From the NCBI GenBank assembly GCA_963969495.1, contig OZ018326.1, positions 175,187,056 to 175,251,055 of the forward strand: a stretch of 64,000 nt of DNA, written 5' to 3'. Shown piece after piece: positions 1 to 12,949 of the stretch (positions are counted from its first letter, which is position 1; every line of letters starts with the position of its first letter). The translations under genes were made by a program, and so were the position numbers. The stretch comes from Ceratothoa steindachneri (Eukaryota; Arthropoda; Malacostraca; Isopoda; Cymothoidae). Under the pieces are notes generated by a model. It saw only the letters and a list, made by a program, of their open reading frames with translations. It did no database searches and was not told the origin of the DNA.

Positions 1-1020
1 AGACGATTCTCATAGGTTGATATTAGCTTTCACAATCATTTCTTGATATTTTGTTTCACTCTGTTATGAAAATTTCTCTAAAAGAGATTGATTTTGTTAT
101 TGTATAAGGTTTTTTTTTCTCTTCTTAAACAATTCCTGAGTTAATTTTTCCTTGTCCTTAGAACTGTTTTCCTGTTGAAATATCCATTGTGGTCGGCTGT
201 AGCACTTTTTGCACATGCGAGCAGCCTTTCCACCAAAATCTTTGGATACGTGGCACTAAACATTTTCCATCAATGATGTGGATTGCTCGTGTGCCATGTG
301 CAGTATAGCAGCCTGAATACTTACCTCTTCCGTGCTTCACGGATAGGATGCCTTTCTTAGGATCATAGGCATTTTAATCGGCCCTCCAAACATGCAAGCA
401 TCATTTGTGTCGAAAAGGTCTATCTCAGTCTCAGCTGATGTTCTCTGGCAAATTTTAAATGGAACGTTACAAGTTTTTACCCAGAAGTTGAGTTTTACGT
501 GATATGAAAGAATGCAGATCATTACGATTGAGCTCTCTACAAAATGGTGTTTTTAATCGCTTTGTAGATCTTTTATATTAACCATTGGATTATTTTTTTA
601 TCTTTCGAAGCATTTACCGTGAAGAAGATAGTTAAACCTGCGACGAAAACCAGCTCTTGGCAAGTTGGAGGTACTGCCATACTGGCAATTATAGCGCCTA
701 CAGTTGTATAAAGCACTCATGTTCAAAAATAGTGCTATAGAATAATCTAACTGAATCTAAATTAAATATTTGCTGCGAATAGCTTGAAGAAATTCTTGGA
801 ATTTTGGCATTGCTCAAAACAAACGTTTATCTTCTAGAAATTTTTCGAATCCTGATTCCTACACGGTTATCGAATTTATAAGATTTCCTTGGTTTAATAA
901 CAATATTCTCGCATATTCTAAGAAAAGTTGAATACTTTCATCACCTTCTATTTCTATTTATTAACAATTGTCGTTATATATATATATAGATAAATCTGTA
1001 TTATGTGTATTTCTTTTGTT
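1..1020. other. Unassigned AT-rich sequence
   Basis: No recognisable gene. Two short minus-strand open frames (158-340 and 337-522, about 60 codons each) are present. The first is rich in Cys, His and Trp but matches no family I know. They may be decayed mobile-element coding sequence, or chance. Confidence 0.5.
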
Positions 1021-1025
1021 AAATA

Positions 1026-1871
1026 TGTATGGCGAGGTTTAGTGAATGGGTAATCACAGTCCCACTTACTGGACATATATTTTATTACCGCACCAATGTG
1101 AAGCGGAGGTGAATCTATCCAACACACCTGCCGTAGCCGCTTCCGGTGGATAAGAATAACCCCGATGCTTACCTTTTAAACAAAATTAAGAGGATGATCC
1201 CCTGAGTGTGTCCCCACTAAGTAAAAGCAAGTCATGGATGGACCGGTGTAATATTGAGATTTAAGCCGAGTGAATTGCTGATGAATTGCCAAAGGATCGT
1301 CCAAAGTAGTTAAACACACAGATACAAAAATAATCTATAATGTACATGAATTTGGAATAAGCGACAGCGTATATAGGTATAAATAGAATTCATCTTTGCA
1401 CTAAATAAATAATTTTACAAAAATGTCTTGAGGATTATACTTGAAAAGTACTCATTAGTATGCTTGCGTCTCAATGGCACTCGAAAGAATTAATGGAATA
1501 GAATTATTAAATTAAACACTGAATTAAACACTTTAATACTCGAGGTTATGGGCTTGGGATGGGATTTCTATTTCAGAAATAAACAGGTGAAGTTAGTGGG
1601 AGGGGATAATTCAAGTTAATGATACCTTTGAGTTCGTAAGTATTTTTAAGAATGACGGTGAAGATCTTCTTCTGTTGATGATGATCGCACTTAGTCCGGC
1701 CGTCCTACGTTACCGAAGGACAAGGTAATCTTAGACCGGTAATATAATGATCCTATGCTGGATCACGAAGGCGAGCCAAACTGTGGCTCAAATGGGAGTT
1801 CTTGTTCCTCGAAGCGACTCTCCGATTATTCTGCTCCTAGAGTGGGTAGCCAAAACCGATTACCTAGCTAC
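1026..1871 (-). repeat. Downstream (3') LTR of the deleted gypsy element
   Basis: Aligns by eye over its whole length with 2724-3495. Homology stops after ACCGATTACCTAGCTAC. It includes about 70 bp (near 1205-1290) missing from the other copy. The exact LTR boundary on the inner side is uncertain by 10-20 bp, and no clear polypurine tract is visible next to it. Confidence 0.7.
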
Positions 1872-2149
1872 CTCTAATGTAATCCGCAGAGGGAGGTACT
1901 GTGTAACCTTTAACTCTAAATGGAGGGAGCCTGCGAGGAGTTTGCCTCATGCGGCAATACGATAAAAATTTCTCTCAGGCGAGGGGAGAGTATGGGCAGA
2001 AGGCGACTTACTGAATCGGATTCAATATCCCATCCATTTATTTGGAATATTTTTTTGAAATGTGTGAGGTACGTAATGATGTCCTCATTTTTACGATGGG
2101 GAGGGGTAGTTTGAGAGCAGGGGCTTGAGGGTGTTGACCTCGGGAACCA

Positions 2150-2410
2150 ATTGAACTTACTTCCAATGGTTCACTTCTTAGTTCACGTTCATGTTGACGG
2201 ATTCTTTACCTTTCTTCGTGTTGTAGTTTTTCCCTTTCAAAATCTTATTTTCCGTTTTTGTTCTTCTCTATCGTCCTTCCGTTTTTGCTCTTCTCTCTTT
2301 GCTTCTCTTTCAATCCTTTGTTCATTTTGGACGTATTCAATGAGTTCCTTACCCTCCAGTACGAAGGCTTGTCCTTGCTTATGAAATGTTTCGAAAGATG
2401 TGGAGGCCAT
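2150..2410 (-). pseudogene. Ty3/gypsy gag N-terminus (truncated)
   Basis: The minus-strand ATG at 2408-2410 opens a frame beginning MASTSFETFHKQGQAF, followed by a KELIEYVQNEQR motif and a long charged Glu/Lys/Arg segment that looks helical. After about 55 codons a stop and frameshifts break it, although the charged pattern (FEREKLQHEER) can be followed in another frame. The same opening (SSFDRFHK, then KDLIAYVQEEER and a charged stretch) occurs near 46.8 kb in the second gypsy copy, which supports gag rather than chance. The capsid region, zinc knuckle and pol are absent. Confidence 0.65.
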
Positions 2411-2697
2411 TTTATCGATCTAAAGGTAAGAGTATGCACTGGGTGAGTTGCTTTGGCGTAACGTGTTCAAGGAAAAAGGGGTTATTATAGTTCCTAACCA
2501 AAACGTGGTAGACAAGAGAAAACAATTTAAAAAAAAAAAAACAAGATTAGATAATCACCCTAACCAAACTAATTTGGGGGAGCATAAAACGTGAATTGCT
2601 GTTTATATTTGAGTATTTGGACTAATTTCGACTTTGGCAATTGTTTGACTAAATTTTGTGATGCACACAAGTTTATAGATGTTACTTTTATTGATAA

Positions 2698-2715
2698 CCC
2701 CTACACCTGACACCA
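2698..2715 (-). other. Retrotransposon primer-binding site
   Basis: On the minus strand this reads TGGTGTCAGGTGTAGGGG. It lies about 8 nt inside the upstream LTR, as expected for a tRNA primer site. TGGTGTCAG followed by a G-rich run is a common Ty3/gypsy primer-site form. A related site (TGGCGTCAGATTTGGGG) occurs at 47197-47213 in the second copy. Confidence 0.65.
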
Positions 2716-2723
2716 CTTATATA

Positions 2724-3495
2724 TGTGGAGGTTTAGTGAGTGGGTAATCCCAGTCCCACTTCCTGGACAAAATATTTTATTATCTCATCAAGGTGAAACG
2801 GAGGTGAAGTGTATCCAATACACCTACCGTAGCCGCTTCCGGTGAATAAGAATAACCTCGGTGCTTCCATTTTGATCAAAATTAAGATGATGATCCCCTG
2901 AGTGTGCTTAATAATTGCCAAACATCATCCAAATTAGTTAAACACCTAGATACAAAAATCATCTTTAATGTACATAGATTTGAAATAAGTGACAGCGTTT
3001 ATAAATATAAATAGAATTAATCTTTGCACTGAATAAGTAAGTCTACAAAAATATTGTGAGGATTATACTTAAAAATTACTTACTAGGATGCTTGCGTCTT
3101 AATGGCACACGACAGAATGAATGGAATAGTATTATTGGATTAAACACTGAATTAAACACTTTTAATACTCGAGATTATTGGCTCGGGATGGGAATTCTAT
3201 TTCACAAATAAACTGGTGAAGTTAGTGGGAGGAGATAATTCAATTGAACGATACCTTTGAGTTCGTAAGTATTTTGAGAATGACGGTGAAGATCTTCTGG
3301 TGACGATGTTCGCACTTAGTCCGGGCGTCCGAGGTTACCGAATAGGAAGGTAATCCTATACCGGTGATATAATGATCTTATGCCGGATCACGAAGGCGAG
3401 CCAAACTGTGGCTCAAATCGGACTTCTTCTTCCTCGAAGTGACTGTCCTTTTATTCGGTTCCTGGAGTGGGTGCCAAAACCGATTACCTAGCTAC
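2724..3495 (-). repeat. Upstream (5') LTR of the deleted gypsy element
   Basis: Direct repeat of 1026-1871 with scattered substitutions and one deletion of about 70 bp. It is flanked on the inner side by the primer-binding site, which fixes the element's orientation as minus. Confidence 0.7.
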
Positions 3496-3499
3496 GTTT

Positions 3500-4958
3500 A
3501 GGGTCCTGCACGAAGTTTGGCACCTACAAGTAACGTGACGGCGACAACCAATTCCCCAAGAAGTTCGTTCCTTGCAACGGGCGTACAGTTTCCTTTGTGG
3601 AACAAGTTCCACTTACGCTCAACGTAGGTCCAAGGTCTTCTGTTTGACTCCAGGGAGAAGTTTCCCTTTTATTTCTCTTACGAGCAGAAATCGATAGAGA
3701 GCACCGACTTCTCATAAAATCTTCATCGCTGCGTGAATGACCTTTTCATCTGCTAACAGACAGAGTAAATCTTTCACACCTTTGAGCCACGTCGCAGTTT
3801 ACAACGGCACGAAAACTTGGACCTTCATCAGCTAGCAGGTGTCTTTTAGCGGCAGACATTTTCCGGAACAGCCGTCTCAAATTTGGTTGTCTCGAAGGCG
3901 CAAAAAGGGGTGGGGGAGGGAATTCGAGGTCAAAGGTGAATTTGGAATACTGGAGGGACACGCAGCTTGTGTCGAAGTATTTCTGCGTACACTAACGTAC
4001 GTGATATTTAGACTTCTACAATATGATTACTGAGTTTCCTCTTAGTCTTTACACCAGCCGAAATAACAAAATATTTACAAAATATTCAAAATTTAGAAAT
4101 GCAAATACTTGGGTTGTCTCACTTAATATTTCTTTATCAATCTATAAATTATTTCATCATTTATAACTAATTATTAAATCCTTAAAATCTTTAATTCTGC
4201 AATAGAGTAAGAAAACCAAGCTAGCACTCAATAAAATTATTTTTGCCTTTTCCTTACGTTTTTATAACCCTACAATCTACCAAGTTAATTTCCTGTTCCT
4301 TTCGTTCACTTTTTCATTATTTGCACGAAACCACAATCTATATAAATAATGTGAACTTTTCATTGTATCATTTACTTATTCTTTTCTTCTCTTGCGGTTG
4401 CTGTGGAATCGTAAGCGAAGTATGAATATTAAAGCCAACACTACGAATTGGCAAATTTATTCTATTTGGACGTTTCGTACATCATCTCTATAAATCTTCG
4501 GCAATTATGGCAAAATTACATATACCCTGAATAAATTAATAAACACTATATTTATATTGACCAAACTTTAAGAATATCTATCCAAGTTAAGAGAGAGTGA
4601 AAACATAGAGGAATAAAACCACCATATGAATCATATCGAGTTAAGGGAAACAAGTAAAAATAAACATCATAGCTAGTAAGGCAAACAAATGAATACAAAA
4701 TCTCTTACCAGTTGAGTATCACTGAATTGAACGGTGATGGAGATATTATTATTGCAGGGTTAAGATACAGTAGTTTAAATAACTGTCTGAGAGGTGGTTG
4801 GTTGTATGTATAATAAAGAAAATTGCTTGGTCAGATTCTATATAATAAATAGTGGCCTGAGGACTGTTGATAACTAAGTTTTGGGACAGAGCTTGTGAAT
4901 ATTTAAAGACTCATAATATCTAAATCATGATTGTTGGAGCACACATCTAGAACATACA

Positions 4959-4960
<2 letters not shown>
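3500..4960. other. No recognised gene
   Basis: 3500-3990 is of ordinary composition and has two short minus-strand open frames (3524-3715 and 3746-3961) that match nothing I recognise. The second is proline- and arginine-rich. From 4030 to 4960 the sequence is AT-rich with no coding signal that I can see. Confidence 0.5.

Positions 4961-4961
<1 letters not shown>

Positions 4962-4993
<32 letters not shown>
4962..4993. repeat. (TC)n microsatellite
   Basis: About 15 TC units, interrupted only at the edges. Confidence 0.9.
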
Positions 4994-4996
<3 letters not shown>

Positions 4997-5250
4997 AAAT
5001 AGACGAGTTAAAAGATACAGTATAATTATGTATCGATGAATATTCTGTGTTTGGTGGAAGCAAAACTTTTATTGGGAGGGGCCGCCATGTTTGGTGCTCC
5101 TCAATTGGAGTTGAAGATTGGTTTTACCCACGTAGATGGCTTGGCAGTCTGCACGCAAAATTTTACACACCACGAGTATCTAAGAGTGCAGGGAGTTTTT
5201 CTGTTGATCGATGCGCTTATCTGTGGCTCTTTCTACGGTTTAAGTTTCTT

Positions 5251-5750
5251 TTTACATAACACCTGGCACGTTTGTGCTGTGTTTTAATTTTTTTTTGTAG
5301 TGTTATTGCATGTGTTCTCACCATTTGCTGTGTTGCTTTTTTGTGCTTTTAGATATTATTTACTATCCTGCCCGCCTTAGCTTTGTAAGTCACTTGTTAG
5401 CCGTTTCCGTTCGTTCGTTTGTGTTTAATGCTCGAGTGTATCGTTGAATTGTGTTCCCCCTAATATGTGTGCTTGATCTGCTATTGTTCAAGTTATCTTT
5501 TTACATAACGCCTGGCACGTTTGTGCTGTGTTTTAATTTTGTTTTTGAGGTGTTATTGCCTGTGCTTTCACCATTTGCTGTGAGGCTTTTTGTGCTTTTA
5601 GGTATTGTTTACTAGCTTGTCTGCCTAAGATTTGTAAGACACTTGTTACCAGTTTCCGTTCGTTCGTTTGTATCGACTGCTCGAGTGTATCGTTGAATTG
5701 TGTTTTCCCTAATCTTTCATGTGTGATTGATCTGCTATTGTACATGTTCA
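5251..5750. repeat. Tandem duplication, 249-bp unit, two copies
   Basis: The block beginning TTTACATAACACCTGGCACG at 5251 recurs at 5500 (TTTACATAACGCCTGGCACG), and the two run in parallel for the full unit. Shared stretches include CGTTTGTGCTGTG, CACCATTTGCTGTG, TTCCGTTCGTTCGTTTG and CTCGAGTGTATCGTTGAATTG. The strand is strongly T/G-rich. Short open frames just upstream (5036-5287) run only slightly into the first unit and resemble no protein family. Tandem promoter or UTR monomers of a retroelement are one possibility. Confidence 0.85.
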
Positions 5751-5754
5751 TCTT

Positions 5755-7818
5755 ATCAGTAAGTAACTCTTTGTCATTTATTTATTTGTTTTTTTTTCCT
5801 TTCCTCGCCCTTCTTCTTCTCTCTGCTTCTTTAGCTCCCACGTTAGGGCTTGTATGTGCATGCCTCTCTTCCAGGTTGCATACTACACCGGGCAGCCCCT
5901 ATAGATGCAGATGCAGGAGAATAAATTTCCGAAGTAAAAATAGTGAAGAAGATATTCTTAATCTAAAATGAGCATAAATGTAAATTCGGAATGCACCCTC
6001 TTCCTCAGGCCAAAACAAATAGTTGGATGTCTTCTCTATAATCCAGCCTTCTTTGTGTGAGATGATGGCAGGAGACATTGACTATGAGTTGAAGAAGCAT
6101 ACTCGAATATTTATAAAAAATATCAGACTTTAAAATAGCCTATTACTTGTGATGCTGGTTAGTAGAAGAAAGTTTCTTTCATTCTATTCTTATATTCTGC
6201 CTCTCTTTCGTCAAAAATAGATTCACTCTCACTTCTAAATCTAGTCAAACTTCTCCAACAATCATCAAACTTTTTCTTTGACTAAAGACGATATAAACGA
6301 CTCTATACTCAATATAAAACCACTCTTTGTCTTTAACCATGAACTTCATTATTCTTGTATGCACCCTTCACTAGAAGGGGTCTCAGTTTTATTATATACA
6401 TAATTTAAAGATAAAAATTGTGTACCGTACCACATACCTTCAATACTTGAACTTCCTGAAAACTATAGTCTGCTAAGTGATTAAAGTATGAAGAGTATTC
6501 CTGTCTAAAATATACAGATATTCCACGATTCCTGGGGAAAGCATTACCCTTTAGAACAATAGGTTTTTTGATAACTGTAATTAGTAATTCAAAAATTTGC
6601 CTCGTGTCAGAAACTCAAGTCGCAGAACAAACGGAATTTAAAATTGTCTAGAGGCAATTCCCAAATCATTTATTTTTCTATGTATGCCACGAATGTTGTT
6701 CTATATTTATAAATGGCAATGGCAAGGTTTAGATTCTTTTGGTTCAAAGTTTAATTCACGTCACCTGTTATAAATAAAAGTAATTGTTTTATATATGTAC
6801 ATCACTTTTTAGCAAATAATGCAACCAATGAAAAAAGATAGCAGCCATATTTAGAAAAGAGAAGTACCTAAATCCATGATCAAATCAAAGGTCCGAATGG
6901 CTCGTCGACTACCATAAGGCAATTTTCAAATGAGTAGAGCATGGATACGAATTAAGAGATAAAGAAAGTTAAGAAAATAATATAAAAGATGAAGGCATCC
7001 TCTTTGCGACCGTAAAGACATATATGACCCTTCTAATAGACTTGCCCAATGCATCATTTGAAATTCCAAAAGAATCAAGTAAATATAGAAAAGCTACTCG
7101 AGTGTATCCTCAAATAGAGGAACATGAAAAAATATATCACAGTGCAGTGGTTGCCGGGGCAACTTCCTAGGACAAACTGGAAAGCAGCTGAAAACACGAC
7201 ACAACAAGAAAAGGGAACCGTTGGAATAAATGATCCGCTTCTTTTAGTTTTATCACACTGAAGGCAAAGACATGAGATGAATTTACAGAGGGCAAAAGTC
7301 TTCGAAGGTCAGGCAAAGAAGCAAGAGAAATAGCTTAAAAGCTTGGCATTTGGACAATTGTCACAAAAATACACATCGAAATTAATAAATGTTTCAGCGC
7401 CCTCATAAAACATTACATTAATATAGGAATTTTTTATTATTATTAATATTTTTGATATCTATTACGATTAACAATTATAATTCAGTTACTAATAAAAAAC
7501 ATGATTTACGCAGTATTAGTATAATTCATGATATGATAGTATTATATCTATTATTCATCGATTTACAAATAAATGATATTATTAAATGCTGCCATTATTA
7601 TTCTGAAAATTTTCAGCGTATTATCTGCATATAGAACATTATAATCGACATGATAACTCTTAAGCATGGCCGGATAGGTAGGACCTCACCCAGCCGGGCC
7701 CAGGTGTCATATAACCTCAGCTGTATGCCTAGTATTTCTTTGATAACTAAGGAAACATTTAGCAGACACCCGCAGGCTTAACAAATAAAAGATTAAAGTT
7801 CGGTCGTGCATTTTATCC

Positions 7819-7820
<2 letters not shown>
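5755..7820. other. No recognised gene
   Basis: About 2 kb of AT-rich sequence without a convincing open frame or repeat structure. A pyrimidine-rich stretch at 5785-5835 and a small GC-richer patch near 7668-7705 (CCAGCCGGGCCCAGG) are the only departures from background. Confidence 0.5.

Positions 7821-7821
<1 letters not shown>

Positions 7822-7905
<84 letters not shown>
7822..7905. repeat. (TA)n microsatellite
   Basis: About 42 uninterrupted TA units. Confidence 0.95.
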
Positions 7906-7908
<3 letters not shown>

Positions 7909-8275
7909 GATCAGACTTCTTCGTATATCGGGATGACTTCAACAACTCTGTCTCGGCGGCGGACAGAACCCATCCAAGACGGAACCATCAAAATCCACAC
8001 TGCGAAACATCGGACGACCCTCACCCGATAAATGCTAATAAGAAATACAACCTTCATTCTCCGTGAGATTGTTAGAGGACGACTGCGATTGGCTAAAGCT
8101 GTCACAATATATTAAAGAAAACTGCAAAGGAATGTCCAGCCCCAGCCAGAAAACAGTTTGCCCACCAAGTGCGGTTGTACTATCACCCGCATTCACCTTA
8201 GCGCGCCTCCTTTGCAGATAACTTAATTTGTGTATTTACTTGTAGTGTTTCAATCTAAACAATTTTAAAACCACC

Positions 8276-8964
<689 letters not shown>

Positions 8965-9033
<69 letters not shown>
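8965..9033. repeat. (TA)n microsatellite
   Basis: About 34 TA units, next to the Penelope-like 3' end. Confidence 0.95.
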
Positions 9034-9038
<5 letters not shown>

Positions 9039-9120
9039 GATGGGGACTGTGTTCGTTCGCATGATGAATGTCTCAGGAAAAATAAAACAAGGCTTTTAAT
9101 TTATTTGTTATATTTTTCAA

Positions 9121-10110
9121 ATTTGGGTCAGATGGTCTAAAGGACAAGCTCTCTCGATGTATTCGATGAACCCTCATTTAGCGTTAATGACTGCTTTCAC
9201 TCGTCCTCAAAACCGGTCACAGTCCTTCGTCACTATTTCTTTTTAGGGTTCTGAAGATCTGGTAATCCTAACACTCAGCTCGTCCTCCTTGTTGGAGCTT
9301 GATTTGTTGGTCTCTCGTTCCTTCGCCTCCCACACAAAGGAGTCAAGGAAGTTGTCTTTAGGATAGTTGGGAGGCGTAATATCAGGTGCATTGTGAACAG
9401 CGTAATTCTTCGAAAACGAGGCAAGCACCTTCAGGCTGGTCTGGCACCCTCAAATGCTTGGTCTCACAGGTATGTCCTTTCTGCACCTAACCGTTCAATA
9501 TAGGGCTTCAACAGCTATATCAGAACACGGATGTAGTCGTTCGAGTTCATCCTCAGGCCCAAAGGGTAGAATTCGGGTGGCATTACATCCCCTCAATCGG
9601 AAAAGAGACCGAAAACCAAGAGTTTCGCGGAAAATTTCATCTGCATGCCTGTGAGGACACCACCTGTTATTTTGGTAGGTGATTTCTTCTCTCAGACATA
9701 AATTCTTTTTGTCGGAGAAGAACCACATCATATCTGGTTACAACATGTTGATCAGCTACTTGATGTGGTTTAGTCTTTTTTCTTGCATTGCCTTAGGAGT
9801 GAATTGTCCCTTTGTCATCTTGTGCGAAAAGTCGCGAATGTCCTATGTACTACTAGACTGATGAACTTCTTATTTACAGCCTATTCATTTGTAAATCCAG
9901 GCGTCCAATTTCTGAGAAGATTGATGATATCTCATGGAATTTAGGCACGAATGCCGGTGTTGTCTTAAGGCTCCTGATTGCTGACTGTTAGTTTTGCTCT
10001 CTTCTGTTGAGACGTAGTTGAATCCTTAATCTTCTAGCTAATTTCTGACCTTTTGCAACTGAAGTTGGAGTCTAAAATCTCCTTGTTTGTCCATGCAGGA
10101 TGGATTCCAA
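9121..10110 (-). pseudogene. Tc1/mariner-superfamily transposase remnant
   Basis: Read on the minus strand from high to low coordinates, fragments appear in transposase order. A helix-turn-helix-like segment lies near 10100-9900. At 9731 comes MMWFFSDKKNLCLREEITYQ then NNRWC, matching the first catalytic Asp block (FFSDEKNF in relatives). Near 9350 comes PPNYPKDNFLDSFVWEAKER then ETNK, the block around the third catalytic Asp. A C-terminal end resembling RVKAVINAK and GFIEYIE lies near 9200-9150. Several frameshifts and stops separate these blocks, and the middle block with the second Asp is not visible. The copy is dead. I did not find its terminal inverted repeats with confidence. Confidence 0.65.
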
Positions 10111-10279
10111 CGTGACTCAATGCCTATTCCAAGAATTGGGTTAGTTGAAAATTTTTCTAGTCAATTATTCTCAAAAAAGCAAAAACAATTTTAGTATTTA
10201 AGAAGAAACAGCTCGACAACGAAGGTGAATAAAATATGTCTGTAAATTTGCAGGCGAAAATTACAAAAGAAACCGTCTC

Positions 10280-10282
<3 letters not shown>

Positions 10283-10318
<36 letters not shown>
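10283..10318. repeat. (TA)n microsatellite
   Basis: About 18 TA units. Confidence 0.95.
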
Positions 10319-10323
<5 letters not shown>

Positions 10324-10746
10324 TACTACATCCAGTATTTTTAATCATATTAGCAATTAAACCACCAAATTGACTATTCAAAGGCAAAAATCATATATAA
10401 TTGTAAATATTTTCGTAAAAGAAAAATAGTAGAACCTATATTAATAGGAGAAATTCCAAATTTTAATTAGTCAGATGGGCAATTGAAATGCAGCCCCCAT
10501 TTGGGGAACCTCATCGGAAACAGCTTAGTCAAGGATCTCAGACTCACACCTCTTGATTAATGACCTTTACCCCCGTTTTATGTTTCTTTCTGGTTTTTCT
10601 TTTTGTTTTTTTATGATTTGTACGCTATTTATAGATATTTCTAATAATAACATTCTCAGTATACGACTGAAGAGGGTTTAATAAACTGCATACTGAAACT
10701 AGTCTCGTAAATTCAACTTTTGGCTCCTATACTGTGGTTTTACTAT

Positions 10747-10751
<5 letters not shown>

Positions 10752-10808
<57 letters not shown>
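10752..10808. repeat. (TA)n microsatellite
   Basis: About 28 TA units, directly next to the 3' end of the minus-strand Penelope-like element. Confidence 0.95.
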
Positions 10809-10810
<2 letters not shown>

Positions 10811-11265
10811 GTAAGAAGTCCAAAACAAAGAAGGCGGGTCCCATCTTTATTTCCAACGTTTCGGGTTATTACAAAACCCATCTTCAGGAGCTAAAAACAA
10901 ATTCTAAAGGATTAATCTAAGCCTAAAAACATAAATAACAGCACAAGTTCAAAGGTAAAAACCACAGATCAGAGAAAATCACCAAAAAACTACGTTAAAA
11001 ATATAAAATGAACGTTACGTTAATGAACAAACAAAATAGTGAGGTAAGGAACAGCAAAACATTTGTAAAGAGATACTATCAATTAAGGACAAACAAAGGA
11101 AACGTAATCTTGCAAAATTACACAATTAAAATGGAAAAATAGAGAATTAGATAAAAAAAGGCAAAACTAAAATATAGACACTGAAACATTACCTTACATG
11201 GTCGGATCACAATGACAAGTGAAAACAGGAAGGAATTCAAAGAATGAATACAGCTTGGTTGGTTG

Positions 11266-12150
11266 TTAAGTTACAAACAGAGGAAAGGATAACGTGTCCT
11301 CATTTAAATTTGGGTTGTTGTATTTAATACAGAATGATTCTTTAATGCGAATAGATAAAATAGATTTAGCAAATTTTAAGACAGAAAAATCATTTAAGGA
11401 CACGTCTGTTTTACAATCAATAGCATGTTTCCTGATGGAAGAAAATTCTTTTTTACTTAATATTTTACCGTTTCTATGGCTAATTCCCATGTGAGAACAA
11501 AAAGGCGACTGAAGAGTACGTACTGTGCTTCATATATTGGTCCCCAATTACAGCTAGGGCAAATGAATTTATATACAATACACGAACTAAACGGCGTGGG
11601 AATACTGTCCTTCACTTTAAAGAAATTACCAATACTTTTGTTATTAATGAATATAAGTTTAAAATTAATTTGACAATAAAATGTCTTTAAACTGGAAATT
11701 ACACGTTTTCGGAGAAGGTCATTACAAGGGCTGAGGTCTGGTAACAGGACTTACGTGATTTCCTTTAGGACATTAAAAGAAGTGGAGGGGTTATAAAGCC
11801 TTAAGAGGAACTTCCTAATACAGCTGTCAACTAAAGATAAGGAATAATCATTTTTTACAAAGTATTCTTTTAAAAAATTGAATTCAAAATGCATACTAAA
11901 ATAAGTGGAAGACAAATTAAAACCTCTGAAGAGGAGTATTTTAATGGCGTGAATTTTGTATGTTAAATCACAGAAACTAAAGAAATTTAAACCCTGCCCT
12001 TTGAAAGTTGATTTTCTAATAACACACGTCTGAATACCAGAAGGGGTACGAGAGACATTAAATATCTATAAATGGCAACATATTATTAATCTCATGTCCT
12101 TGAGTGAAATTAATATTAGGGTGTAAATTGCCTATAAAATCGAAAAACCT
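11266..12150 (-). pseudogene. Penelope-like linker and GIY-YIG endonuclease
   Basis: Below 12150 the frame shifts but the family pattern continues: SRTPSGIQT, RKSTFKGQGLNFFSFCDLTY, NLSSTYFSM and EFNFLKEYF. Then comes IPTPFSSCIVYKFICPSCNW, leading to GPIYEAQY, which stands where the GIY-YIG core with its CPxC approach is expected. The last block (11490-11266) opens MGISHRNGKILSKKEFSSIR and ends near NNPNLNEDTLSFPL. It matches the usual end, including an ExxxIKxxxPxLN-like motif. The YIG half of the core is poorly conserved, so the nuclease is probably dead too. Confidence 0.75.
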
Positions 12151-12152
12151 TT

Positions 12153-12945
12153 TTAAACAAGAACCAGAAAAAAAACCGCAAAGGTATCGTGAGCGTATCT
12201 TTTGTAGAATAAGGGACAAAATTGAGAAGGGCAATTACGGAAAAGTCTATCTTTAAAATTACACATGAAAATATTTGCAAAAATCGGACCTAGGGGGCTT
12301 TCCATCCCAACACCTTCAATTTGATGATTTACCACGCCATTAAAAGTGAAATAGTTGTCTTTGACAGCTAGATGCACTAACTGTGAAAATTGTGAAAAAC
12401 TGAAACCATTAAAGATGGCATTTCTATCCAAAAAGGCTTTAGTGAAAATAATCTCTATAGTTGCCTGAAGGAAAATATTTGTAAATTAGGACGTAATGTC
12501 AAAGCTAGAAAAGAAATAAGGACTTGACGATTCAAACTTTGCGATTTCCGAAGCAAAATCAAATCTATTATTAATGGTATATAGATTGAAAGTAAAAGGG
12601 GTTAACAGAGGAACTAAAAACTTAGCAATTTTATAGGAAGCAAGAGTGTAAGAAGCAAGAATGGGACGAAGATGGCATCCAGTCTTATGTATCTTAGGTA
12701 GCCCATAGAACAGACCTAAGTAAGATGATGAAACATACAAAGAACCGTAAACAGAATCACTAAGAACACCCGAAGACTTTAGCTTCAGCAAAAAACAGTT
12801 AATTTTGTCCTTTAAACGGTGAATGATATTCAAAGGTTGTTCCATAATTTCAGTAAACTTGGATTTATCTAACAAAATCTGGGATATTTTGGAAATGTAA
12901 TCAGTCCTATTCAAAATCACCACCCCATTACCATTAAATGTTCAA
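12153..12945 (-). pseudogene. Penelope-like reverse transcriptase (inactivated)
   Basis: One frame runs from about 12945 to 12153 with a single in-frame TAA near 12487. Motifs in order: NGNGVVILNRTDY; GLPKIHKTGCHLRPILAS (the finger motif of the family); SFDITS followed by FTNI (motif A, with the stop between); a GMESPLGPIFANIF segment (motif B, MGSPLGP in relatives); and FYKRYAHDTF at 12201-12180. The last should carry the YxDD catalytic pair. Here the first Asp is His (CAC, read at 12189-12191), so the enzyme should be inactive. It would have copied the element RNA at a nicked target. Confidence 0.85.
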
Positions 12946-12949
12946 TTTT

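Larger units (their letters stand above)
1026..3495 (-). mobile_element. Internally deleted Ty3/gypsy LTR retrotransposon
   Basis: Two direct copies of about 0.8 kb (1026-1871 and 2724-3495) bracket about 850 bp of interior. Both begin with a GAGGTTTAGTGA-type run after a TG, and share blocks such as TAGCCGCTTCCGGTG, AGTTAGTGGGAGG and ACCGATTACCTAGCTAC. Read on the minus strand, the interior holds a primer-binding site directly after the upstream LTR and an ATG-led gag N-terminus, and nothing of pol. I infer a gypsy element reduced to LTR, leader and gag start, LTR. The LTRs have diverged, and the upstream copy lacks about 70 bp present in the other, so insertion is old. The gag start matches the second copy near 46.8 kb, so both belong to one family. 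Confidence 0.75.

Noticed and set aside
3524..3961. Minus-strand open frames as a host exon
   Set aside because: No domain, no splice-site support, and the position is directly upstream of an LTR.
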